Position numbers and translations under genes: made by a program
Assembly (NCBI GenBank): GCA_036005125.1
Contig: DASYQV010000177.1
Span: 1 to 14,369, forward strand
Source: DASYQV01 sp036005125
GTDB taxonomy: Bacteria > Acidobacteriota > Vicinamibacteria > Vicinamibacterales > UBA2999
Direction of reading: 5' to 3'
DNA: 14,369 nucleotides
The notes under the pieces: generated by a model
What the model saw: the letters and a program-made list of their open reading frames with translations, nothing else
Database searches by the model: none
What the model was told of the DNA's origin: nothing
Shown: positions 1 through 6,631 of the stretch, one piece after another
Layout: every line of letters begins with the position of its first letter
How positions within the stretch are numbered: the stretch's first letter is position 1

Positions 1-622
<622 letters not shown>

Positions 623-645
623 AATGCGCTGTGCAGTGTTTGCCT

Positions 646-665
646 TGCGCGCCCGAAGGCGCGCA
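646..665 (-). other. leader hairpin with a UUCG tetraloop, just upstream of 16S
   Basis: On the minus strand an 8-bp perfect stem TGCGCGCC / GGCGCGCA encloses TTCG, giving a C(UUCG)G tetraloop in RNA, one of the most stable known. It ends about 24 nt before the predicted mature 16S 5' end. It may take part in pre-16S folding or processing, or act as an assembly chaperone in the leader. No U-tract follows, so it is not an intrinsic terminator. Confidence 0.6.
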
Positions 666-750
666 GACGCGACTCGCGCCGCCACTGCTACAACTCCTTA
701 ACGCGAGCGCCTGTTGATTTGGCTCTTGCGTTGTCTCGTACTTGTGTGGT

Positions 751-769
751 GGATGGTTGTAAACCATCC
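751..769 (-). other. perfect hairpin in the rRNA leader
   Basis: GGATGGTT-GTA-AACCATCC is a perfect 8-bp inverted repeat with a 3-nt loop (on the minus strand GGATGGTT-TAC-AACCATCC). It lies between the tandem palindromes and 16S, inside the predicted pre-rRNA leader. No T-run follows on either strand. A structural or processing role in the leader is inferred. Confidence 0.5.
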
Positions 770-785
770 GCTGACACTCGACGGG

Positions 786-851
786 CTCCAGCGAAACGCC
801 GTGAGGCGTTTTGCCAGACTCCAGCGAAACGCCGTGTGGCGTTTTGCCAGA
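786..851. repeat. two 33-bp tandem direct repeats, each with an internal palindrome, in the rRNA leader
   Basis: Units 786-818 and 819-851 are head to tail, start CTCCAGCGAAACGCC and end GGCGTTTTGCCAGA. They differ at one base (A at 804, T at 837). Each contains the inverted repeat AAACGCC-N4-GGCGTTT, so the predicted leader RNA would carry two similar hairpins in a row. The same AACGCC-N4-GGCGTT core recurs at 1087-1146. This suggests a small mobile or amplifying palindromic element rather than conserved rRNA leader sequence. Confidence 0.85.
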
Positions 852-874
852 AAATGTGCTTGCACGCACTATCT

Positions 875-887
875 AGTTTTCAAAGAA
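875..887 (-). promoter_or_regulatory. boxA-like rRNA antitermination site
   Basis: The minus strand reads TTCTTTGAAAACT within GGTTCTTTGAAAACTAGATA. This matches the boxA-type element upstream of 16S and 23S genes in many bacteria, for example Bacillus TGTTCTTTGAAAACT. BoxA is bound by NusB-NusE and makes RNA polymerase resistant to early termination. It sits about 105 nt downstream of the putative promoter and about 250 nt upstream of mature 16S, a sensible position. Antitermination would also help polymerase pass the GC-rich hairpins that follow. Confidence 0.75.
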
Positions 888-991
888 CCGGATGCCACCC
901 CGACTCCGCCCCGCTGGCTGTCGTGGGTGGTCCCCTCCGACCGTACAGCATCAACTCGTCGTCGACGCGTCCGCTTCAGGGGAACCTTTCA

Positions 992-1020
992 AGGTTACTA
1001 CCGTCGTCCTGGTCTGTCAA
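992..1020 (-). promoter_or_regulatory. putative rRNA operon promoter
   Basis: The minus strand has a perfect -35 TTGACA at 1020-1015. A 17-bp spacer leads to TAACCT at 997-992, which keeps the key -12 T, -11 A and -7 T but matches TATAAT at only three of six positions. No AT-rich UP element is obvious upstream. The site lies upstream of boxA and downstream of tyrS, so the position fits. The weak -10 keeps confidence moderate; TAGTAA at 1000-995 is another candidate, but with a 14-bp spacer. Confidence 0.45.
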
Positions 1021-1086
1021 TCCCAATTCGTCGAGCAGGCGATGTGGGTGCCGACAGATCCGGTCTGAGGGTCCGCCGTCGTTGTT

Positions 1087-1146
1087 TACCGGAACGCCTT
1101 GCGGCGTTCCTTTTTTGGTCTACCGGAACGCCTTGCGGCGTTCCTT
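1087..1146. repeat. two identical 26-bp palindromic repeats downstream of tyrS
   Basis: Units 1087-1112 and 1121-1146 are identical over 26 bp and have a 34-bp period. Each is TACC, then the perfect palindrome GGAACGCC-TTGC-GGCGTTCC, then TT. On the plus strand the first copy is followed by TTTTTT and looks like an intrinsic terminator, but it points away from 16S and toward the 3' end of tyrS on the antisense side. On the minus strand, the direction of tyrS and 16S, there is no T-run. The core is shared with the repeats at 786-851. Confidence 0.85.
1091..1116 (+). terminator. terminator-shaped hairpin on the plus strand
   Basis: An 8-bp perfect stem GGAACGCC / GGCGTTCC with a TTGC loop is followed by eight Ts on the plus strand. 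The shape is right for an intrinsic terminator, but no plus-strand gene ends here. It could stop antisense transcription from entering tyrS, or be a by-product of the repeat sequence. The second copy (1125-1144) has only TT after the stem. Confidence 0.4.
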
Positions 1147-1184
1147 CTGGCCGGGCTGGCGCCCAACCGGCGAACCTCGCAATT

Positions 1185-2501
1185 CTAGGACCCGCCTCCA
1201 GTCTTGTCAACCCCCCGTCCGGCGAGAGGCCGCTCGATCCGCACTACGTGATTCTGCTTCTGCCCCTTTCGAAGCACGAACAGACGACCCTCGATGGCGT
1301 CCCGCGCATACAGCCGAGCTCGCTCGTCACTGACTCGCCGGTTATTGACGTACACGCCACCACTGCGGATGAGCCGCGTGGCTTCGCTCTTCGACGCAGC
1401 CAGCCCGCTCCCGGCCAGGAGCTCGACCACAGCGACACCGCCAGCCTCGAGCGTATCCGGCGCAACGGTTGACGAGGGCACATCGTCGAAGACCGCCAGC
1501 ACGTCGTCGGCAGGCAGCGTGGCGATGTCTTCGCCGAAAAGCACGGCGGACGCGCGCTCCGCACGCGACACCTGCTCGGCGCCGTGCACGAGCGCTGTCA
1601 CCTCGCGCGCCAGCGTCCGCTGCGCCTCGCGCGTCTCGGGCGCGGTAGCGACCGCGCGAGCGAGCTCGTCGATCGCTGGCGCATCGAGGAACGTGAAGAA
1701 CTTCAGATACTTCACGACCTCGGTGTCGTCCGTGTTCAGCCAGAACTGATAGAAGCGGAACGGCGACGTCCGTTCAGGATCCAGCCACACGGTGCCCGAT
1801 TCCGTCTTGCCGAATTTCGTGCCGGACGCCGTGGTGACCAGCGGCAGTACCACACCGTATGCCTTTGCGCCGCGCAGACGCCGAATCAGATCGACGCCCG
1901 CGATGATGTTGCCCCACTGGTCGCTTCCACCCGCCTGCAGCGTGCAGCCATAGCGATCGTGGAGGACGAGGAAATCGTAGGCCTGGAGCAGGAGATAACT
2001 GAACTCGGTGTAGGAGATCCCATCCTCGCTCTCGATGCGCCGCTTCACCGATTCCTTCGCGAGCATGTAATTCACGGTGAAGTACTTGCCGACGTCGCGC
2101 AGGAACTCCATTGCGCTCATGGTCGTCAGCCAGTCGGCGTTGTTCACCAATCGAGCGGGATTCGATCGAGCGTCGAAGTCCAGAAAACGGGAGAGCTGAA
2201 CGCGAATGCCTGCCACATTCGCCTCGACCTGCTCCGAACTCAGCAGAGTTCGCTCCCCGCTCTTACCGCTGGGATCGCCGATCAGACCGGTGCCGCCGCC
2301 CACGACGGCTATCGGCGTGTGACCAGAGCGCTGCAGGCGCGCCAGCGCCATCATCGGGAGCAGCGATCCCACGTGAAGGCTCGAGGCCGACGGATCGAAT
2401 CCGATGTACGCGGTGAGGCGCTCGCGCTCGAGGATCTCCCGTAGCCCTTCCGTGGCATCGTAGAGCATGTCGCGCCACTCGAACTCGCGGTACACGTCCA
2501 T
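1185..2501 (-). CDS. tyrS: tyrosyl-tRNA synthetase
   Basis: This cytoplasmic enzyme charges tRNA-Tyr with tyrosine using ATP. The 438-residue product is a bacterial class I TyrRS of near-usual length. The HIGH-type signature is HVGS at residues 43-46 after GFDPSASSL, the tyrosine and tRNA region has GGSDQWGN at 191-198, and the KMSKS-type loop is KFGKT at 229-233. A C-terminal S4 RNA-binding domain spans about 358-415, followed by a short Gly/Arg-rich tail of about 18 residues. The ATG at 2501 is chosen because MDVYREFEWRDMLYD matches typical TyrRS N-termini. No Shine-Dalgarno precedes it, and TATAGT lies only 8 bp upstream, so the mRNA may be nearly leaderless. No T-box leader is possible in the 24-bp gap. 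The gene reads toward 16S. Confidence 0.97.
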   Translation of the reverse strand: MDVYREFEWRDMLYDATEGLREILERERLTAYIGFDPSASSLHVGSLLPMMALARLQRSGHTPIAVVGGGTGLIGDPSGKSGERTLLSSEQVEANVAGIRVQLSRFLDFDARSNPARLVNNADWLTTMSAMEFLRDVGKYFTVNYMLAKESVKRRIESEDGISYTEFSYLLLQAYDFLVLHDRYGCTLQAGGSDQWGNIIAGVDLIRRLRGAKAYGVVLPLVTTASGTKFGKTESGTVWLDPERTSPFRFYQFWLNTDDTEVVKYLKFFTFLDAPAIDELARAVATAPETREAQRTLAREVTALVHGAEQVSRAERASAVLFGEDIATLPADDVLAVFDDVPSSTVAPDTLEAGGVAVVELLAGSGLAASKSEATRLIRSGGVYVNNRRVSDERARLYARDAIEGRLFVLRKGQKQNHVVRIERPLAGRGVDKTGGGS

Positions 2502-2525
2502 GAGCCGTTACTATACAACCACGGT
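2502..2525. promoter_or_regulatory. 24-bp divergent promoter region for tyrS and the phosphoesterase gene
   Basis: Only 24 bp separate the two start codons. On the minus strand TATAGT (2515-2510) is a 5/6 match to a -10 box; 17 bp upstream is GGGTCA (2538-2533), a weak -35 inside the opposing gene. On the plus strand TACTAT (2509-2514) or TATACA (2512-2517) overlaps the same AT-rich core. Neither start has a Shine-Dalgarno. Start points about 7 nt past each -10 would leave leaders of only a few nucleotides, so both transcripts may be leaderless. Promoter assignment is inference. Confidence 0.45.
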
Positions 2526-3350
2526 ATGGAGCTGACCCGCCGCGCGGCCCTCAAAGGACTGCTGGCGACGACCGTCGGCGCGATCACGGGCGCGAGCACC
2601 TACGGGGTGGGTTACGAACGTCACGCGCTCGGCGTGACCGAAACGAGTGTCGACGTGTCAGGCCTTGCGCCCGCGCTCGACGGTCTGCGCATCGGCCTCG
2701 TCACCGACATTCATCACAGCCGCATGGTTCCGGAGGCCGACGTCGTACACGCGGTCGAACGGATCATGCAGGCACATACCGACATGATCGTGCTCGGCGG
2801 AGACTACGTGACGTGGGGAGATCGCGCATTTGTCAAGCCGGTCGCCGACCTGCTCGCGCCGCTGACGGCGCCGAACGGCGTGTTCGCGATCCTTGGCAAC
2901 CACGACGATGACCGCGACATGCCCGCAGCGCTGACGGCGAAGGGATTCCACGTCCTCAGGGATCAGCGCACGCGGATCATCGTGCGCGGCGAGGGGCTGG
3001 AGCTGGCAGGCATCCGGTTCTGGACGCGCAGGACGATCGACATCGCCAAGGTGCTGCGACGCGCGCAGGACACGGTCATCCTGCTCGCGCACGATCCTCG
3101 ACGGCTCGTCGAAGCCGCCGCGCTCGACGTCCCGCTGGTGCTCTCGGGACACACGCATGGCGGTCAGGTGGTCATCCCGGGCTTCGGCGCAATCGCGCGG
3201 CGGCAATTCCCCGTCGTGCAGGGAACCGGCCGCCGCGAGAACACGTCGATCTTCGTCAGCCGCGGCGTCGGCACGGTCTACGTGCCGATTCGGATCAACT
3301 GCCCGCCCGAGGTCGCCGTGCTGACGCTTCGGCGTCGCTCCGATATCTAA
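2526..3350 (+). CDS. Tat-exported calcineurin-like metallophosphoesterase (YkuE/YaeI-like)
   Basis: The 274-residue protein has the metal-binding blocks of the calcineurin-like phosphoesterase fold in order: D61-I-H63, GGD93, GN125-H126-D, a histidine in AHDP (189) and GH209-T-H211-GG. This fold binds two divalent metals and cleaves phosphoester or pyrophosphate bonds. The N-terminus MELTRRAALKG followed by a hydrophobic stretch to about residue 28 is a twin-arginine signal, so export or membrane anchoring is likely. Family relatives YkuE (Tat-exported in Bacillus) and YaeI share this layout; some act on UDP-2,3-diacylglucosamine-type or other cell-envelope substrates. The true substrate cannot be read from sequence. 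The start is fixed by the Tat motif. It is divergent from tyrS and convergent with the outer-membrane protein gene. Confidence 0.88.
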   Translation: MELTRRAALKGLLATTVGAITGASTYGVGYERHALGVTETSVDVSGLAPALDGLRIGLVTDIHHSRMVPEADVVHAVERIMQAHTDMIVLGGDYVTWGDRAFVKPVADLLAPLTAPNGVFAILGNHDDDRDMPAALTAKGFHVLRDQRTRIIVRGEGLELAGIRFWTRRTIDIAKVLRRAQDTVILLAHDPRRLVEAAALDVPLVLSGHTHGGQVVIPGFGAIARRQFPVVQGTGRRENTSIFVSRGVGTVYVPIRINCPPEVAVLTLRRRSDI

Positions 3351-3352
3351 TC

Positions 3353-3372
3353 CCGCGGCTCGCCGCGGCTCG
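3353..3372. repeat. 10-bp tandem duplication (CCGCGGCTCG x2) after the phosphoesterase gene
   Basis: CCGCGGCTCG occurs twice in tandem right after the stop codon at 3348-3350. The two CCGCGG hexamers can pair across a CTCG loop. There is no T-run, so it is at best a poor terminator or RNA 3'-end stabiliser. Confidence 0.6.
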
Positions 3373-3390
3373 CTTGAGTCGGTCATCCGT

Positions 3391-3458
3391 ATTCACAGGG
3401 AGATCATGGAGATCAGGGAGAAATTTAACTCCCTGACCTCTCTGAACTCCCTGTAAAT
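3391..3458. terminator. long imperfect hairpin between convergent genes, candidate bidirectional terminator
   Basis: The arms 3395-3420 and 3429-3454 pair at 22 of 26 positions around an AAATTTAA loop, and ATT/AAT extends the pairing to 3391 and 3458. The left arm is itself built of 9-bp units (CAGGGAGAT, CATGGAGAT, CAGGGAGAA). It lies about 40 bp after the phosphoesterase stop codon and about 34 bp after the stop of the minus-strand outer-membrane protein gene, the place for a shared terminator. Neither side has a clean T-run, so it may instead be a repeat element or a 3' stabiliser. Confidence 0.5.
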
Positions 3459-3491
3459 CCCTATTCAAGTGAGCTCCAGTCTAGGCGGAGC

Positions 3492-4853
3492 TTACCGAAA
3501 GTGATTCAGCCTCACCGACACGGCAAGCGCGAGCTTGTCCCTGCGAGCGAGGTTTGCGTTCGTGGTGAACGCCGCGAAATCGAGCCCGACGTGCCGACTG
3601 AGATTGAGGCCCGCGCCGCCGGTCGGGTGCCACTGCTGGCGCGAGTACCGTCCGCCGCCGCGAAGCTCGAGGAGGCCAAATCGCTGCTCGAAACCGCCGT
3701 GGAAGCTGTCGCCGTTGAACCCGTGCGCGAAATCAGCGAGGACGGACCATCGGTCGTGATGGTAAGCGGCGTTCCCCACATAGTTGACCGGCAGCGTCAC
3801 ACGCATGGTCGCCACGCCGGGCGCGAGCGACTGCTCCTGCAGGCCGCTGCCATCCAGCACGCTGTGGAACGAATACCGCGTCCGCTCGAAATTGCTCCAA
3901 TCGATCCGGTTTGCGATTCCGTTGACGCCGAAGCCGACCTCCCATCGGTTCACCACGGCGCCGACCCCGACATCAAGCGCGAACCCCTTGCCCGACTTTG
4001 CCGAGACCGCGTCGATGACCAGCGGATCGGTCCCCAGATCGATGCGGATCGGATCCGGAGCAAGGCGATCGATGATCAGGCCGACATCGTTGGTCTCGAA
4101 CCGAACGGCGGTGGCGGCGGATTCATACCGGAACCCGTGGAGATAGTGATAGTTCGCCGCCACGTAGAGTCCGTCACGTTCGCTCGTCCCGTTTCCGAGC
4201 CCAAAGCGGCCACGGTACCCGCCCGTGAACGCCGCGGCAATTTGACCTTCGGAATTGTTGTCCAACCGCAGGGACGCGTTCGGAACCCGCGCCAGGCCAC
4301 CCCCGAGCACGTCGCGCAACCGGCCGTCGACGTCGAGCGCGGTCCGGACGCCAAGGTACGGGCCGGCGCCGACGTACACGCCATGGAAGTTGTTGCCGTG
4401 CTGGTAGACCTTGATCGTTTTGCCCCAGTTGGGCGACGCCAGCCCTTCTCCCCTATAGCTATCGGCAATCTCGAAGCCGCTGTAAGCTGTCAGGTCGGTA
4501 CCGAGCCTGCCGTTGACAAGGGCTCCCAGGAACGCCGTACCCGTGTCGCCCGCGCCGCGATTGACGACATAGTGCACGGGACTCGCCGCGTACTCGAAGA
4601 GACGGGCGGGATCGAATTCGTCATTCTTTGGGTTGACCCGCTTGATGTCCGTTACCAGCTGGACCAGGCCGAATGGCAGCGGGAACGACCCGTACGACCG
4701 CTGCTCTTCGATTGTCTTTTCCGCAATGTTCTCTGCTGCCCCGACGCCGCCGAGCGCAATCTTCCTCGCGTCGAAGCTGAAATTCTGAGCTGATGCGACT
4801 CCCTGACCCGCGATCGACAGGAGCAGAACCCACCCGTAGATATGCCTAGACAT
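3492..4853 (-). CDS. probable outer-membrane beta-barrel protein, function unknown
   Basis: I do not recognise a characterised family. The 453-residue protein starts with a Sec signal peptide (MSRHIYGWVLLLSIAGQGVASA, likely cut near residue 22). The rest has alternating polar/hydrophobic strands rich in Gly, Tyr, Phe and Asn with short turns, such as GVYVGAGPYLGV, GLYVAANYHYLHGF and LELRGGGRYSR. It ends VSVRLNHFR, with an aromatic residue near the C-terminus as in many barrel proteins. The early DARKIALGGVGAAEN recalls the GG-A segment of PorV/TraF-like barrels, but only weakly. The ATG at 4853 has GAGGTG at 4867-4862, 8 nt upstream. It follows purN by 129 bp on the same strand without a clear terminator, so read-through from the pur operon is possible. 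Confidence 0.7.
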   Translation of the reverse strand: MSRHIYGWVLLLSIAGQGVASAQNFSFDARKIALGGVGAAENIAEKTIEEQRSYGSFPLPFGLVQLVTDIKRVNPKNDEFDPARLFEYAASPVHYVVNRGAGDTGTAFLGALVNGRLGTDLTAYSGFEIADSYRGEGLASPNWGKTIKVYQHGNNFHGVYVGAGPYLGVRTALDVDGRLRDVLGGGLARVPNASLRLDNNSEGQIAAAFTGGYRGRFGLGNGTSERDGLYVAANYHYLHGFRYESAATAVRFETNDVGLIIDRLAPDPIRIDLGTDPLVIDAVSAKSGKGFALDVGVGAVVNRWEVGFGVNGIANRIDWSNFERTRYSFHSVLDGSGLQEQSLAPGVATMRVTLPVNYVGNAAYHHDRWSVLADFAHGFNGDSFHGGFEQRFGLLELRGGGRYSRQQWHPTGGAGLNLSRHVGLDFAAFTTNANLARRDKLALAVSVRLNHFR

Positions 4854-4861
4854 CCCTCTTA

Positions 4862-4867
4862 CACCTC
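4862..4867 (-). promoter_or_regulatory. ribosome binding site of the outer-membrane protein gene
   Basis: GAGGTG on the minus strand ends 8 nt before the ATG at 4853 and supports that start over later in-frame codons. Confidence 0.6.
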
Positions 4868-4874
4868 AATTTGT

Positions 4875-4884
4875 TCACTAGTGA
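4875..4884. promoter_or_regulatory. 10-bp perfect palindrome TCACTAGTGA upstream of the outer-membrane protein gene
   Basis: This perfect palindrome sits 22 bp upstream of the start codon, in the 129-bp gap after purN. It is a candidate operator half-site pair by position only. No well-matched promoter was found beside it, and a 10-bp palindrome can arise by chance. Confidence 0.25.
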
Positions 4885-4982
4885 CGCGTCGAACGGGCAC
4901 ACGAGTGCCGTGATCGTGTTATCGACAGCAATGCACGGGTTCTTGAGCGGCGAGGATCGGCAGCGGGCGTGGCCCGAGGACC

Positions 4983-5597
4983 CTACTTCCCGGCTTTGGA
5001 GACGAATCGCCGGCCGTCGAGGCGCCAGTGCCCGTCGAGCAAGAGGGCGATGGCCTCGGGGTAGATTTGATGCTCCTCAACAAGGATCCGTGCCGCCAGC
5101 GTTTCCGGCGTGTCTCCGTCGAGTACCGGAACGGCCCGTTGCAGGATGACGGGACCACCATCGAGCTCGGGGGTCACGAAGTGCACGGTCACACCACTGA
5201 CCTTGACCCCGTACTCGAGGGCCTGGCGCTGCGCGTCGATCCCGGGAAAGGCGGGCAGCAGCGAGGGGTGAATGTTGAGGACGGCGTGAGGGAACGCCTC
5301 GAGCATCGGTTGGCCTACCAGGCGCATGAATCCCGCGAGACAGACCAGACCGATATCGCGGGCCTTCAACTCGGCCACGAGCGCGCGGTCGAAATCGTCC
5401 CGCGTCGGGAATCCGCGATGCGGAATTGAAACGGTCTCGATGCCGGCCGCGCGCGCGCGGTCCAGCCCCGCCGCCTCGGGCCTGTTCGAGATGACAACGG
5501 CAATGGTGGCGTCGAGGCGTCCCTCACCAATCGCGTCGATGATCGCCTGGAGGTTGGTGCCGCGCCCGGAAATCAGGATGCCCAGTCGGCGGTTCAC
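4983..5597 (-). CDS. purN: phosphoribosylglycinamide formyltransferase (GART)
   Basis: PurN transfers a formyl group from 10-formyltetrahydrofolate to GAR, giving FGAR, in the third step of de novo IMP synthesis. The 204-residue length is typical. Phosphate-binding SGRGTNLQ is at 10-17. The catalytic triad is visible as N108 and H110 in NIHPSLLPAFPG, and D146 in PELDGGPV (E. coli N106, H108, D144). The start is GTG at 5597, which overlaps the purM stop codon as GTGA, a standard coupling junction. A longer open frame upstream has no family similarity and lies over purM. It is the last pur gene here. No purH or purD follows, unlike the Bacillus operon. Confidence 0.96.
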   Translation of the reverse strand: MNRRLGILISGRGTNLQAIIDAIGEGRLDATIAVVISNRPEAAGLDRARAAGIETVSIPHRGFPTRDDFDRALVAELKARDIGLVCLAGFMRLVGQPMLEAFPHAVLNIHPSLLPAFPGIDAQRQALEYGVKVSGVTVHFVTPELDGGPVILQRAVPVLDGDTPETLAARILVEEHQIYPEAIALLLDGHWRLDGRRFVSKAGK

Positions 5598-6631
5598 GTC
5601 AGCCGCGCGTAGGTCACCGATGGCGGCTCGCCGGCGACGACTTCGCCGATCACGCGCGCGTCCCGGCCACCGCGCGCCGCGAGCTCGTCGATCAACTGCT
5701 CCGCGTGGTCGCGTCCCGTCACGAGGATCAGGCCGATTCCCATGTTGAACGTCCGCAGCATGTCTTCCGTTGGAACGTTGCCCGCCTGCTTCAGCCACCG
5801 GAAGAGCGCCGGCACCTCCCACGAATCCGGGTCGATCACGGCCGCCGTGCCGTGCGGCAGAATCCTCGGAAGATTGTCGGTAATGCCGCCGCCGGTGATG
5901 TGCGCCATGCCTTTGATACGTCCGCCGTCGAGCAGCGGGCGCACCATTGGCAGATACGATCGATGCGGCTCGAGGAGCGCGTCGCCAACCGTGCGACCGA
6001 GCTCCGGCACGTAACGATCCACCGTCAGCGCGAGGTGCTCGAAGATGATCTGCCGCGCCAGTGAGTACCCGTTCGTGTGAAGTCCCGAAGACGGGACGCC
6101 GACGAGCGCGTCTCCGACAGCGATGGATCGGCCGTGGAGCAAACGCGCGCGATCGACCACGCCGACGATGAAGCCCGCGAGATCGTATTCGCTCTCGGCG
6201 TAGAATCCGGGCATTTCAGCCGTCTCGCCACCCAGGAGCGCGCACCCGTTGTCGCGACACGCCTGCGCCATGCCCCCGATGATCACCGCAGCCGTTTCCG
6301 GCGAAAGCCGCCCCGTAGCGAGGTAATCCAGAAAGAACAGCGGTTCAGCACCCTGCACCAGAACGTCGTTGACGCAGTGATTCACGAGGTCAATGCCGAC
6401 GGTCCCATGTCGCTTTGCCATGAACGCGACTTTGAGCTTCGTGCCGACGCCGTCTGCGCTCGACACGAGAACCGGATCTCGATAGCGGCCCGGCTCGAGG
6501 CGGAACAGGCCGCCGAAGGACCCGATTTCCGATAACACGCCTTCGGTGAAGGTCGAGCGGGCGAGACTCTTGATGCGCCGAACGGTTTCGTGTCCGGCAT
6601 CAATGTCGACGCCCGATGTCTTGTAGTCCAT
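5594..6631 (-). CDS. purM: phosphoribosylformylglycinamidine cyclo-ligase (AIR synthetase)
   Basis: PurM closes the imidazole ring, converting FGAM and ATP to AIR, the fifth step of the pathway. The 345 residues match the family length. Signature blocks are SADGVGTK at 58-65, CVNDVLVQGAEPLFFLDY at 86-103, GGETAEMPG at 134-142 and HITGGGITDNLPR in the C-terminal half, all part of the PurM/PurL ATP-grasp-unrelated fold. The ATG at 6631 overlaps the stop codon of the upstream HEAT-repeat gene by one base (TGATG), and no strong Shine-Dalgarno is seen, so translation is probably coupled to that gene. The stop codon overlaps the purN start. Nothing is truncated. Confidence 0.97.
   Translation of the reverse strand: MDYKTSGVDIDAGHETVRRIKSLARSTFTEGVLSEIGSFGGLFRLEPGRYRDPVLVSSADGVGTKLKVAFMAKRHGTVGIDLVNHCVNDVLVQGAEPLFFLDYLATGRLSPETAAVIIGGMAQACRDNGCALLGGETAEMPGFYAESEYDLAGFIVGVVDRARLLHGRSIAVGDALVGVPSSGLHTNGYSLARQIIFEHLALTVDRYVPELGRTVGDALLEPHRSYLPMVRPLLDGGRIKGMAHITGGGITDNLPRILPHGTAAVIDPDSWEVPALFRWLKQAGNVPTEDMLRTFNMGIGLILVTGRDHAEQLIDELAARGGRDARVIGEVVAGEPPSVTYARLT

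Larger units (their letters stand above)
623..1184 (-). other. gene-free rRNA leader and promoter region between tyrS and 16S
   Basis: This 562-bp stretch separates the tyrS stop codon from the mature 16S 5' end. I see no tRNA and no credible protein gene; the open frames across it are arginine-rich, lack family motifs and run into rRNA. Reading in the direction of transcription it holds two tandem palindromes (1146-1087), a putative promoter (1020-992), a boxA-like site (887-875), two further tandem palindromes (851-786) and two perfect hairpins (769-751 and 665-646). It therefore looks like the promoter and 5' leader of the rRNA operon, with extra repeat elements inserted. Confidence 0.8.

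Noticed and set aside
856..865. GTGC-TT-GCAC inverted repeat next to boxA considered as boxB or a terminator
   Set aside because: The loop is too short in this pairing and the following T-run is only four bases; not supportable.
786..1146. Short repeats considered as a CRISPR array
   Set aside because: Only two plus two units, no unique spacers of constant length, and no cas genes; the units are palindromic and in tandem.
1087..1146. Palindromes considered as the tyrS terminator
   Set aside because: On the tyrS strand no T-run follows either stem; the T-run is on the opposite strand.
3501..4793. Plus-strand open frame of 430 codons antisense to the outer-membrane protein
   Set aside because: It has no signal peptide or recognisable domain. 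The minus-strand frame has a signal peptide, barrel-like strand pattern and a good ribosome binding site.
4896..4909. Hairpin GGCAC-ACGA-GTGCC considered as the pur operon terminator
   Set aside because: Its 5-bp stem lacks a T-run on the minus strand; too weak to call.
5598..5822. 75-codon in-frame extension upstream of purN
   Set aside because: It is an Arg-rich out-of-frame reading of the purM 3' end; the PurN fold begins at GTG 5597 in the coupled GTGA overlap.
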